Shown in pieces: positions 22,548-29,354 of a stretch of DNA of 36,647 nucleotides. Made by a program: the position numbers and the translations under genes. Origin of the DNA: Allorhizocola rhizosphaerae (GTDB lineage: Bacteria > Actinomycetota > Actinomycetes > Mycobacteriales > Micromonosporaceae); the NCBI RefSeq assembly GCF_003426775.1, contig NZ_QJUG01000070.1, positions 1 to 36,647 on the forward strand, given 5' to 3'. Every line of letters begins with the position of its first letter. Positions within the stretch are counted from its first letter, which is position 1. The notes under the pieces are model-generated. The model ran no database searches, had not been told where the DNA came from, and saw nothing but the letters and a program-made list of their open reading frames with translations.

Positions 22548-23499
22548 GCCGGGTTAGACGGGGGCCGCCCGCGAAACTCATCGCTCGCCGGAAACGGTCG
22601 GCCTTGACCCCCAATTCGCGGGCCAATTCCGAATCGGGGTCGACGTCGAAGTCCACGTCGAGCGCGGCCAGGAGAAAGGCCAGACTCGCCGGGCTGTCCG
22701 AGCCCACGTGGTAGAGACATGTCGCGTCATCGATCGGCTCGATTCGCCCGTATGAGCCGTATGCTTGCGCCGCAACGGATTCGGCGGAGGCGTGCAGACG
22801 GATCGTCGCCTGGTATGGCCAGGCACTCGCGACGCTCTGCGCCACGAAGGCGGCCGCGTCGAGCGTGCGCGGCTCGAAGCGCGGGCCGGTCGGGACGCGC
22901 GGGCTGAGCCGGTCGACCCGAAACGTGCGCCACGCGTCGCGGTCGAGATCCCAAGCCACCAGATACCACCTTCGACCCCAGTGCACCAGCTCGTGCGGCT
23001 CTGTGCTCCTGACGTCGCCGCGATAGTCGAACCTGAGCCGTTGATGGTCGCGACACGCGGTGGCGACGGCCGCCAGCACGCCGGCATCCACATCGGACTC
23101 CGTGAAAGGCGTTGGCACCGTGGAGATGTTCATCGCCGTGACGCGGTGGCGCAGCCGCGACGGGAGCACCTGTTCGAGTTTGACCAACGCGCGCAGCGCT
23201 GTTTCGCCGATGCCCGCCACGCTTGAGCCGGCGGCAGTGCGCAACGCGATCGCGAGCGCCACCGCCTCGTCGTCGTCGAGCTGAAGCGGGGGCAGCTCAG
23301 CGCCGGAGCTCAACCGGTACCCCCCAGCAATGCCTTTAAATGCTTTTATCGGGTACCCGAGAGAGCGCAGTTTATCGATATCCCTGCGGACGGTCCGCGT
23401 CGTCACCCCGAGCCGGTCGGCCAGCTCGGCGCCGGACCACTCCCGCCGCGTCTGCAGAAGCGTGAGCAGGCGCAACAGCCGGGCCGAGGTTTCCTTCAC
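22525..23499 (-). CDS. YafY/DeoR-type HTH and WYL-domain transcriptional regulator
   Basis: The 324-residue regulator has an N-terminal winged helix (ARLLRLLTLLQTRREWSGAE, LGVTTRTVRRDIDKLRSLGY) and a YafY-type linker (GYRLSSGAELPPLQLDDDEA). A WYL domain follows (HELVHWGRRWYLVAWDLDRD, then FRVDRLS), with a C-terminal extension. GTG 23499 is the start, because the HTH begins immediately after it and a TATACT box ends 7 nt upstream. WYL domains sense a ligand or nucleic acid. The gene diverges from the epoxide hydrolase, and a shared inverted repeat between them is the likely operator. Confidence 0.9.
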   Translation of the reverse strand: MKETSARLLRLLTLLQTRREWSGAELADRLGVTTRTVRRDIDKLRSLGYPIKAFKGIAGGYRLSSGAELPPLQLDDDEAVALAIALRTAAGSSVAGIGETALRALVKLEQVLPSRLRHRVTAMNISTVPTPFTESDVDAGVLAAVATACRDHQRLRFDYRGDVRSTEPHELVHWGRRWYLVAWDLDRDAWRTFRVDRLSPRVPTGPRFEPRTLDAAAFVAQSVASAWPYQATIRLHASAESVAAQAYGSYGRIEPIDDATCLYHVGSDSPASLAFLLAALDVDFDVDPDSELARELGVKADRFRRAMSFAGGPRLTRHEHQDTA

Positions 23500-23506
23500 A
23501 GAAATC

Positions 23507-23512
23507 AGTATA
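23507..23512 (-). promoter_or_regulatory. -10 box TATACT of the WYL regulator
   Basis: TATACT on the minus strand is the closest match to TATAAT in the window. Its last base is 7 nt from GTG 23499, so the mRNA would be leaderless. It abuts the GGAC-N7-GTCC inverted repeat. Confidence 0.55.
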
Positions 23513-23527
23513 GGACCGAACATGTCC
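23513..23527. promoter_or_regulatory. Inverted repeat GGAC-N7-GTCC, candidate WYL operator
   Basis: The repeat lies exactly between the two divergent -10 boxes (23507-23512 minus and 23539-23544 plus). It covers the -10/-35 spacer of the regulator gene and the -35 region of the epoxide hydrolase gene. A protein bound here could control both directions. That the WYL regulator is that protein is inferred from adjacency. Confidence 0.4.
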
Positions 23528-23538
23528 GCTACTGCCCT

Positions 23539-23544
23539 TAGCGT
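23539..23544 (+). promoter_or_regulatory. -10 box TAGCGT of the epoxide hydrolase
   Basis: TAGCGT fits TANNNT, with 7 nt to ATG 23552. An ATGTCCGCT sequence 8 nt upstream of the box has the same position as TTGTCGGAC at the sigma factor promoter. A leaderless mRNA is predicted. Confidence 0.5.
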
Positions 23545-23551
23545 GGTCGGC

Positions 23552-24649
23552 ATGAACGAGATCACCATCCGGATCCCGCAGTCCGACCTCGACGACCTGC
23601 ACGCCCGCCTCGACCGGACCCGCTGGCCAGCGTCCGTCACCGACGACTGGAGCCGCGGCACGCCGGTCGCGCACGCCCGGGAGCTGGCCTCCTACTGGCG
23701 CGACGGCTTCGACTGGCGGGCGCAGGAGGCGCGCCTGAACGAGCTGGCCCATTTCACCACCACCATCGACGGGCAGAAGATTCACTTCGCGCACGAGCGG
23801 TCGAGCAACCCCGACGCCATGCCGCTGATGCTGCTGCACGGCTGGCCCAGCTCGTTCGTCGAGTTCCTGGACGTGATCCCGTTGTTGCGCAACGACTTTC
23901 ACCTCGTCGTCCCGTCGCTGCCGGGCTTCGCGTTCTCGTCGCCGCTCGCGTCGCCCGGGTGGACACCCAAGCGCATGGCGCAGGCCCTGACCAAACTCAT
24001 GGCGGAGCTGGGCTATGAGCGTTATGGCGTGCAGGGCGGCGACACGGGTGCGTTCGTGGCACCCGAGATGGGCAAGCTCGCACCGGACAGCGTCATTGGC
24101 ATCCACCTCAACGCGATTCTGTCATTCCCCTCCGGCGACGAGCCCGCCATCCTCTCCGAGGACGAACAGTCGCGCTGGGACGCACTCGAAGCCTCGAACG
24201 ACGGATACTTTCACATCCAGTCGAAGTCGCCCGCGACCCTCGCGTTTGGACTGAGCGACTCACCGGCCGGGCAGTTGGCGTGGATCGCGGAGAGCTTCCA
24301 TCGCTGGGCCGGGTCACCCATCGACCGCGACCGCTTCCTGACCAACGTGAGTCTGTATTGGTTCACCGGCACGGCCGGGTCGGCGGCCATGGTTTACTAC
24401 GAACACGTGAACGACTGGTCCTACAGCGAACGCGGAACCGTGCCGACCGGTGTGCTGCTGGCCGCCACCAACGAATACGCGATCCGGCCATACGCCGAGC
24501 GCGACCACAACATCGTGCACTGGTCGCAAAAAGACGTCGGCGGCCACTTCTTCGCGCTGGAGCAACCGCACGAGTTCGCCTCAGACATCAACGCATTCTT
24601 CGGCAGCGGGTGTGCTCGGGCCGCTGCACGGCCGAGCACACCCGCGTAA
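23552..24649 (+). CDS. Epoxide hydrolase, alpha/beta fold (EHN family)
   Basis: The 365-residue enzyme begins with the epoxide-hydrolase N-terminal domain (IRIPQSDLDDLHARLDRTRW). It continues into the alpha/beta hydrolase fold with the oxyanion motif HGWP (96-99). The nucleophile elbow is GGDTG, with Asp164 the expected nucleophile; GGDWG is more usual. The catalytic His lies in VGGHFFALEQP. It would open an epoxide to a diol in the cytoplasm; the natural substrate is unknown. The C-terminus (GCARAAARPSTPA) is not family-like: it is the translation of a terminator hairpin, so the original stop codon may have been lost. It is divergent from, and probably controlled by, the WYL regulator. Confidence 0.93.
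   Translation: MNEITIRIPQSDLDDLHARLDRTRWPASVTDDWSRGTPVAHARELASYWRDGFDWRAQEARLNELAHFTTTIDGQKIHFAHERSSNPDAMPLMLLHGWPSSFVEFLDVIPLLRNDFHLVVPSLPGFAFSSPLASPGWTPKRMAQALTKLMAELGYERYGVQGGDTGAFVAPEMGKLAPDSVIGIHLNAILSFPSGDEPAILSEDEQSRWDALEASNDGYFHIQSKSPATLAFGLSDSPAGQLAWIAESFHRWAGSPIDRDRFLTNVSLYWFTGTAGSAAMVYYEHVNDWSYSERGTVPTGVLLAATNEYAIRPYAERDHNIVHWSQKDVGGHFFALEQPHEFASDINAFFGSGCARAAARPSTPA
24608..24643 (+). terminator. Strong hairpin overlapping the end of the epoxide hydrolase gene
   Basis: GGGTGTGCTCGG (24608-24619) and CCGAGCACACCC (24632-24643) are perfect 12-bp inverted arms around a 12-nt loop, ending 3 bp before the TAA stop. There is no U tract, as is common for GC-rich actinobacterial terminators. 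It separates the epoxide hydrolase from the winged-helix gene. Confidence 0.6.
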
Positions 24650-24679
24650 GAGCACGGCTTGGCCTGAACGGAGTCTCAC

Positions 24680-25654
24680 ATGCGTCCCATGACCATGCTG
24701 GGGTTGAACCGGGCCACCCTGTTCCGGCAGTTCCTGCTGGACGGGGTGGACCTTCACGTGTCCACTGTGGACGCCGTGCATCGCTTGGCGGGCCTCAATG
24801 CCCAGGATCGTGGCGGTGCTTCGCTTTCCGCTGCGGCGCGCGGGCTTGCGGCCGAGGTGGACGCCAACCTCCAAGCCCGCACACTGGTCCGAGCTCCGCT
24901 CCTGCGCGGCACGCAGCACATCGTCACCGCGCAGGACTACCTGGCGTGGTGGCCGGTGCTGCGGCCCGTGCTGGCTCGCACGCAACGCTTCTTCGGGCAG
25001 GTCCCCGGCGAGCTGACGTCCGCGGCGACCGACATCCTCGCCGAAGGCCCGTTGACCCGCACCGAACTCGCCCAGCGCCTGGCCCGACGCTGGCCCGACC
25101 ACGACCCCAAAGCGCTGGCCTCGTCCGTGCAGTTCCTGGTCCCGATCGTCCACCCACCCGGCCCCGGCTCGCGGACCGTGCTCGCGTTGGCGGAGGACTG
25201 GCTCGGGCAACCCGTGCAAGCGGACACAGACCCAAAACCCTTGATAGCGCGCTATCTTGCCGCGTTCGGCCCGGCGACGGTCAAGGACATGCAGGCATGG
25301 TCGGGCCTGACCCGGTTGCGTGAGCACGTGGCACAGATGCCGCTTCACGAGCTCGAAGGCGGGCTATACGACCTGCCTGACGCGCCCCTGCCCGACCCCG
25401 ACACGCCCGCGCCGACACGCCTGCTTCCGTACGTCGACAACCTGCTGACCGCGCATGCCGACCGGACGCGCATCATGGACCCAGACGTGCAAAGGCGCGT
25501 ATGCATTGGCGCGGTCGTCAAGGCCACCGTCCTGCACGACGGCCGTGTCGTCGGCACGTGGTGGGTCGAGCACGGCGACCTCCAGCTCGACCTTTTCGTC
25601 CCTGTGCCAGGCCTGGAGTTGGTGCCCCCAGTCGCCCATTACCCGCGCTATTGA
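24680..25654 (+). CDS. Winged helix DNA-binding domain protein (HTH_42/YcaQ-like)
   Basis: The 324-residue protein matches the PF06224 family of tandem winged-helix proteins, which includes the interstrand-crosslink glycosylases AlkZ/YcaQ. Visible family blocks are AVHRLAGLNAQDRGGASLSA, LVRAPLLRGTQHIVTAQDYL, GPLTRTELAQRLARRWPD, FGPATVKDMQAWSGL and LPYVDNLLTAHADRTRIMDP. Many members of this family are of unknown function, so a DNA glycosylase role is only possible. ATG 24680 has GGAG 8 nt upstream, unlike many genes here that appear leaderless. The gene ends just before the MetRS leader. Confidence 0.87.
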   Translation: MRPMTMLGLNRATLFRQFLLDGVDLHVSTVDAVHRLAGLNAQDRGGASLSAAARGLAAEVDANLQARTLVRAPLLRGTQHIVTAQDYLAWWPVLRPVLARTQRFFGQVPGELTSAATDILAEGPLTRTELAQRLARRWPDHDPKALASSVQFLVPIVHPPGPGSRTVLALAEDWLGQPVQADTDPKPLIARYLAAFGPATVKDMQAWSGLTRLREHVAQMPLHELEGGLYDLPDAPLPDPDTPAPTRLLPYVDNLLTAHADRTRIMDPDVQRRVCIGAVVKATVLHDGRVVGTWWVEHGDLQLDLFVPVPGLELVPPVAHYPRY

Positions 25655-25678
25655 AAAGACTCGCGCTGCCCAAGCTGC

Positions 25679-25684
25679 TATCTT
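25679..25684 (+). promoter_or_regulatory. -10 box TATCTT for the MetRS leader transcript
   Basis: TATCTT fits TANNNT and is followed by 6 nt and ATG 25691, the start of a short leader ORF. No clear -35 is seen; TTGAAA at 25651-25656 is too far away. The geometry is the same as at the other predicted leaderless genes in this window. Confidence 0.5.
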
Positions 25685-25690
25685 GTCCGC

Positions 25691-25741
25691 ATGCATGCGT
25701 CCTCGGTCCGCGCGATGATGCCCCGCCTTCGGGGCTGTTGA
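25691..25741 (+). CDS. Leader peptide with tandem Met codons upstream of MetRS
   Basis: A 16-codon frame reads MHASSVRAMMPRLRGC and ends at TGA 25739-25741. Codons 9 and 10 are consecutive ATGs (25715-25720), and the initiator makes three Met codons in all. It starts 6 nt after a TATCTT -10 box. The stop codon is immediately behind the first hairpin (25720-25735). Placed 139 nt before a methionyl-tRNA synthetase gene, it has the layout of a ribosome-mediated attenuator that senses charged tRNA-Met. It is too short for statistical gene detection, and the call rests on arrangement and context. I know of no described example for MetRS. Confidence 0.5.
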   Translation: MHASSVRAMMPRLRGC

Positions 25742-25783
25742 CGCTGGACGGATGACGTTCAGAGGCCCCAGATCCGGGGCCTC
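25720..25783 (+). promoter_or_regulatory. Candidate transcription attenuator of the MetRS gene
   Basis: Hairpin 1 is GCCCCG/CGGGGC (25720-25735, CCTT loop). Hairpin 2 is GAGGCCCC/GGGGCCTC (25762-25783, AGATCC loop), an 8-bp perfect stem followed by GACGTGTTTATG. The 3' arm of hairpin 1 (GGGGC, 25731-25735) can pair instead with the 5' arm of hairpin 2 (GCCCC, 25765-25769), so the two folds exclude each other. A ribosome stalled at the tandem Met codons would block hairpin 1 and leave its 3' arm free to disrupt hairpin 2. A ribosome reaching the leader stop would cover that arm and let hairpin 2 form. I found no T-box or SAM riboswitch consensus. Confidence 0.5.
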
Positions 25784-25829
25784 GACGTGTTTATGGGTCG
25801 GAGCCCCCAAACCTTCCAAGGAGGTTCCG

Positions 25830-27353
25830 ATGCCCGATCGGTTCTACGTCACCACGACCATCCCGTTCGTCAACGCTCGCCCGCACCTGGGATTCGCTCT
25901 GGAGCTCGTGCAGGCCGACGTGCTGGCCAGGCACCGGCGGCAGCGCGGCGACGAGGTCCGGTTCCTCACCGGCACGGACGACAACTCGCTGAAGAACGTG
26001 CTGGCCGCCGAGGCCGCGGGCGTGCCGACGCGGGAGCTGGTCGATCGCAATGGCGACGCGTTCGAGGCACTGCGCCGACCGCTGGACATCTCCCTCGACG
26101 ACTTCATCCGCACCAGTCGCGACCCCCGCCACCGGCCGGGCGTGGAACGCTTCTGGCGGGCCTGCGCCGCGTCCGGCGACATCTACCGCAAGCACTACCA
26201 AGGGCTGTACTGCGTGGGGTGCGAACAGTTCTTCACGCCGGGCGAGCTGCGCGCCGGCCGCTGCCCCGAGCACGGCACCGCGCCGGAGCTCGTCACGGAG
26301 CAAAACTGGTTCTTCCGGCTGTCCCGCTACCAGGACCGGCTCTACGAGCTCATCGAGAGCGGTCGGTTGCGCGTCGAACCGGCGGTCCGCCGCAACGAGG
26401 TCCTCGGCTTCATCGCGGCCGGGCTGGAGGACTTCAGCATCTCCCGCTCGCACGCCCGCGCCCGCGGCTGGGGCATCCCCGTGCCCGACGATCCCGACCA
26501 GGTCGTCTACGTCTGGTGGGACGCACTTGGCAACTACATCACCGCCCTCGGCTACGCCAACGACGGCCCCGACTACCGGCGCTGGTGGGTGGACAGCACC
26601 CGGCGGGTGCATCTGCTCGGCAAGGGAGTGCTGCGGTTCCACGCCGTGTACTGGCCGGCGATGCTGCTGTCGGCGGGCGAACCGCTGCCGACCGACATCG
26701 TCGTGCATGACTACCTCACGGTCGACGGCGGCAAAATCAGCAAGTCGGCGGGAACCGCGGTCGACCCTGTCGAGCTCGTCAGCCGGTTCGGGACCGATCC
26801 GGTGCGCTGGTGGCTGCTGCGCGAGGTGCCGCGGGTCGGCGAGGTGGACTTCACCGTCGACCGGCTCATCGCCCGCACGAACGGCGATCTCGCCGACGAT
26901 CTGGGCAACCTCATCTCCCGCGTCGTCGCCATGGTGCACCGCTATCGCGACGGCCGGCCACCGGCCGGCACCCCGCAGCCCAACGCGGAGGCGCACCGGC
27001 TGACGAACGCCTGCCTACAGGCACCGGTCCTGGTGGCGGCGGCCCTGGACGCCTACGACTTCCGTGGCGCCACGGCGGCGATCTGGAGTGTTGTGGAGGA
27101 GGCCAACCGCTACGTCGAGCAGGTCCGGCCATGGCACCTGGCCAAGGCCGAGCGTGACGGCGATATCGAGGCCACGGCGCGCCTCGACGACGCTCTGGAC
27201 TTGCTCATCCGCGCCTGCCGGACGCTGGCCGAGGAGATCCGGCCTTTCCTGCCCGGCACCGCGGACCGGATCACCGCCCAGTGCACGGCGTCGGCCAGAC
27301 GGCTGCCCCGTCCGGAACCGCTGTTCCCGAAGATCCCGGCCGGGACGGCGTGA
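25830..27353 (+). CDS. metG: Methionyl-tRNA synthetase, short form
   Basis: This 507-residue class I synthetase charges tRNA-Met with methionine. The HIGH-type motif is HLGF (19-22), with Phe in place of the second His. The KMSKS-type motif is KISKS (302-306). The single zinc knuckle has Cys128, Cys131, Cys145 and His148 (CVGC and CPEHG). VYVWWDALGNYITALGY and the helical anticodon-binding domain follow, with no C-terminal dimerisation domain. ATG 25830 has AAGGAGGT 5 nt upstream, one of the best ribosome binding sites in the window. This clade may be a second MetRS rather than the housekeeping copy; that needs the rest of the genome. Regulation by the leader attenuator is proposed. Confidence 0.92.
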   Translation: MPDRFYVTTTIPFVNARPHLGFALELVQADVLARHRRQRGDEVRFLTGTDDNSLKNVLAAEAAGVPTRELVDRNGDAFEALRRPLDISLDDFIRTSRDPRHRPGVERFWRACAASGDIYRKHYQGLYCVGCEQFFTPGELRAGRCPEHGTAPELVTEQNWFFRLSRYQDRLYELIESGRLRVEPAVRRNEVLGFIAAGLEDFSISRSHARARGWGIPVPDDPDQVVYVWWDALGNYITALGYANDGPDYRRWWVDSTRRVHLLGKGVLRFHAVYWPAMLLSAGEPLPTDIVVHDYLTVDGGKISKSAGTAVDPVELVSRFGTDPVRWWLLREVPRVGEVDFTVDRLIARTNGDLADDLGNLISRVVAMVHRYRDGRPPAGTPQPNAEAHRLTNACLQAPVLVAAALDAYDFRGATAAIWSVVEEANRYVEQVRPWHLAKAERDGDIEATARLDDALDLLIRACRTLAEEIRPFLPGTADRITAQCTASARRLPRPEPLFPKIPAGTA

Positions 27354-27382
27354 ATGTGCGGCGTCACGGGTACCGGATAGGA

Positions 27383-27649
27383 ATGAAGACCACATGGAAA
27401 CCGCATGAGAAGCATGGGGAGCTGACCGAGCGGTCCGACCTGCCCGACAGCGTGTTCGCCTTCCCGGACAAGCGCAAGGAGCCGCTCACGGACGCCGATC
27501 ATGTGCGCAACGCGCTGGCCCGCTTCGACCAGGTAGAGGACGTCACCGACAAGGAGCGTGACCAGGCGTTCGCCAACATCCAGAAGGCGGCCAAGCACTA
27601 CGATGTCGAGATCGAGGCGGAGAACTGGCACGAGCTCGGCAAGCCGTGA
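27383..27649 (+). CDS. DUF6582-like small protein
   Basis: The 88-residue soluble, charged protein has the conserved pattern LPDSVFAFPDKRKEPLTDAD, HVRNALARFDQVEDV and AFANIQKAAKHYDVEIE. This is found in small actinobacterial and phage-associated proteins of the DUF6582 kind. These are often described near capsid or protease genes, but here the neighbours are MetRS and LigD. No function is assigned. ATG 27383 lacks a good ribosome binding site. The 3' end abuts the LigD phosphoesterase remnant. Confidence 0.7.
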   Translation: MKTTWKPHEKHGELTERSDLPDSVFAFPDKRKEPLTDADHVRNALARFDQVEDVTDKERDQAFANIQKAAKHYDVEIEAENWHELGKP

Positions 27650-27831
27650 GCACGCCAAATTCCGGCTCGACGGCAAGAAGTTTTCGGGTGGATGGGCGCT
27701 CAACCGGTTCCGAGTCCGCCCGGAACCGTTGTGGTTGCTCGTAAAGTTGAAGGACGAGCACGCCGGCGGGCCACGCCGAACGTGACGACGCGTCGGTGAA
27801 AACCGGTCGCACGCTTGAGGAAGTGTCGCAT
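27648..27831 (+). pseudogene. Remnant of a LigD 3'-phosphoesterase domain (frameshifted)
   Basis: Right after the DUF6582 gene, one frame reads HAKFRLDGKKFSGGWALNRF and LWLLVKLKDEHAGG, then stops at 27783-27785. The +1 frame then reads DDASVKTGRTLEEVSHAG up to the ligD start. Together these are the C-terminal end of a LigD phosphoesterase domain (LxGxxxxGxWxLxRF, W-L-x-K-x-x-D-x-x-A, S-V-x-x-G-R-T-L-E-E). The N-terminal, catalytic part of the domain is absent, and a frameshift separates the two pieces. The remnant supplies the ribosome binding site (GAGGAA) for the polymerase gene. Confidence 0.65.
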
Positions 27832-28678
27832 GCGGGTAGAAGTCACACGTCCCGATAAGGTGCTTTTCCCGGACGACGGCGTGACCAAGGCCGATCTGGT
27901 GGGCTATTATCGCGACATCGCGCCGCTCATGCTGCCGCACCTGCGCAAGCGGCCGCTCGTGATGTTCCGCTACCCGGATGGCGTGGGCGGCAAGGCCTGG
28001 GTGCACAAGGATATCCCCGACTACTTCCCCGGCTGGATTCATCGCGTGGAGGTGGCCAAGGAGGGCGGCACGGTCACCCACGTCGTGTGCGATGACGCGG
28101 ACACGCTGGCATACCTGGCCAATCAGGCCTGCATCAGCCCGCACGTGTGGCTGTCCAAAATAGACAAGCTGGACCACCCCGACCGGCTCGTCTTCGATCT
28201 CGACCCGGCCGGATCCTTCGCCACGGTGAAGACGGCCGCACTGCGGCTGCGCGAGCTGCTCGACGAGCTCGGCCTGCCGTCGCTGCCGATGACCACCGGC
28301 TCGCGCGGCCTGCACATCATCGTGCGCCTGGACCGCAGCGCCGGCTTCGACCAGGTGCGCGCCTTCGCCCGCGACGTGGCCGACCTGCTTGCGGCACGCC
28401 ACCCCGCCACGCTGACCACCGAGGCGCGCAAAGCCAAGCGCGGCAGGCGACTCTATCTCGACGTGGCGCGCAACGGCTATGCGCAGACCGCGGTCGCGCC
28501 GTTCGCCGTGCGGGCCCTGCCCGGCGCGCCCGTGGCCGCCCCGATCGAATGGTCGCAATTGGACTCGCTCAAGAGCGCCCGCGACTTCACCGTCCGCAAG
28601 CCTCCCGCGCCTTGGCCGGACACGCCGAGGGGCCGCTCACTGCGAGCAGCCCACAAGCGGCTCAAAGCGCTGGCTTAG
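27830..28678 (+). CDS. ligD: LigD-type DNA primase-polymerase (POL) domain protein
   Basis: The 282-residue stand-alone polymerase domain of bacterial non-homologous end joining fills gaps and adds (ribo)nucleotides at double-strand breaks. Motifs are RPDKVLFPDDGVTKADLVGY at the start, KRPLVMFRYPDGV, WLSKIDKLDHPDRLVFDLDP with catalytic Asp123 and Asp125, TGSRGLHIIVRL and RGRRLYLDVARNGYAQTAVA. ATG 27830 has GAGGAA upstream. No ligase domain or Ku gene lies in the window, so partners must be encoded elsewhere. The phosphoesterase remnant directly upstream suggests descent from a longer PE-containing protein. Confidence 0.93.
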   Translation: MRVEVTRPDKVLFPDDGVTKADLVGYYRDIAPLMLPHLRKRPLVMFRYPDGVGGKAWVHKDIPDYFPGWIHRVEVAKEGGTVTHVVCDDADTLAYLANQACISPHVWLSKIDKLDHPDRLVFDLDPAGSFATVKTAALRLRELLDELGLPSLPMTTGSRGLHIIVRLDRSAGFDQVRAFARDVADLLAARHPATLTTEARKAKRGRRLYLDVARNGYAQTAVAPFAVRALPGAPVAAPIEWSQLDSLKSARDFTVRKPPAPWPDTPRGRSLRAAHKRLKALA

Positions 28679-28745
28679 CTTCCGGATCGGACGTCCTTTG
28701 GACGGTGTTCGTACAAATCCGGACGATGCCGAACAGCGTTAGCCG

Positions 28746-28775
28746 TTGTTGCCCATGCGACACCCTGCTTATATC
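28746..28775 (+). promoter_or_regulatory. Possible promoter of the small secreted protein gene
   Basis: TTGTTG (28746-28751) and TATATC (28770-28775) are 18 nt apart in a locally less GC-rich stretch upstream of the secreted protein. The assignment is tentative. The rest of 28679-28858 contains only a 5-bp stem-loop (28692-28704) that may be the ligD terminator. Confidence 0.3.
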
Positions 28776-28858
28776 TATGAGCATCAGATCGATCCTTGGC
28801 CAAGCCACAGTCACCACCCATGTGGGAAAGGCCGCTTCAGGCTGGAAGGAAGAAGATA

Positions 28859-29266
28859 TTGAAACGTAAGAGCATTCCGGCAATGCTCGTGGCGCTGTTG
28901 ATGGCCACGGGCACCATCATTCTGGGGTCTGCCCCAGCACATGCCGCAGGGTGGCAAGCCTGGGGAGCATGGAAGTCGTTCGGAAACGGCACCTTCCAGT
29001 GCCGCAATTATGTCGACGCCACCACGGTGGGCTCAAGGCTGCTCATCAGCGGCTCGGTCAACTGCACCAAGCAGACATCAATAGCCATGTATGTCACCTC
29101 GGCACCGGGCGGAACCCGTTCCAAGTGGTGCCAGCAGACCACGCAGGCGTGTTACATCTCGTTCTATGTGAACAACCCGGCGGGCACGCAAAACTGGGAC
29201 GCCCTCACCACCTCCAATATCGGCGGAGAAGCCATTCCGGCAGCCGTAATCCATTACAGAATTTGA
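28859..29266 (+). CDS. Small secreted protein, unknown function
   Basis: The 135-residue precursor has a textbook signal peptide (KRKSIPAMLVALLMATGTII, cleavage near AHA-A). A mature part of about 105 residues follows with four cysteines (QCRNYV, VNCTKQ, KWCQQT, ACYISF) likely forming two disulfides. The beta-strand pattern and WQAWGAWKSFGNGTFQCR resemble small secreted actinobacterial proteins of unknown role. I choose TTG 28859 because AAGGAAGAAG lies just upstream. The in-frame ATG at 28796 would put 21 residues ahead of the signal peptide, and no ATG lies close to its start. Confidence 0.7.
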   Translation: MKRKSIPAMLVALLMATGTIILGSAPAHAAGWQAWGAWKSFGNGTFQCRNYVDATTVGSRLLISGSVNCTKQTSIAMYVTSAPGGTRSKWCQQTTQACYISFYVNNPAGTQNWDALTTSNIGGEAIPAAVIHYRI

Positions 29267-29294
29267 GCCCTCCGCACATTCGGTGAACGCTGAA

Positions 29295-29338
29295 CCCCGC
29301 TGATCCACGATCCGTTCGGCGCGGACTGGACAGCGGGG
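29295..29338. terminator. Bidirectional terminator between convergent genes
   Basis: CCCCGCTG (29295-29302) and CAGCGGGG (29331-29338) form an 8-bp stem enclosing a smaller TCCG/CGGA stem-loop. It lies between the secreted protein (plus) and the VWA gene (minus), where both transcripts must end. Confidence 0.5.
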
Positions 29339-29354
29339 CTCGAATCCGTGCCGG

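Noticed and set aside
25655-25829. T-box or SAM riboswitch upstream of MetRS
   Set aside because: I looked for the T-box core (AGGGTGGNACCGCG-like) and for SAM riboswitch cores and found neither; a leader-peptide attenuator fits better.
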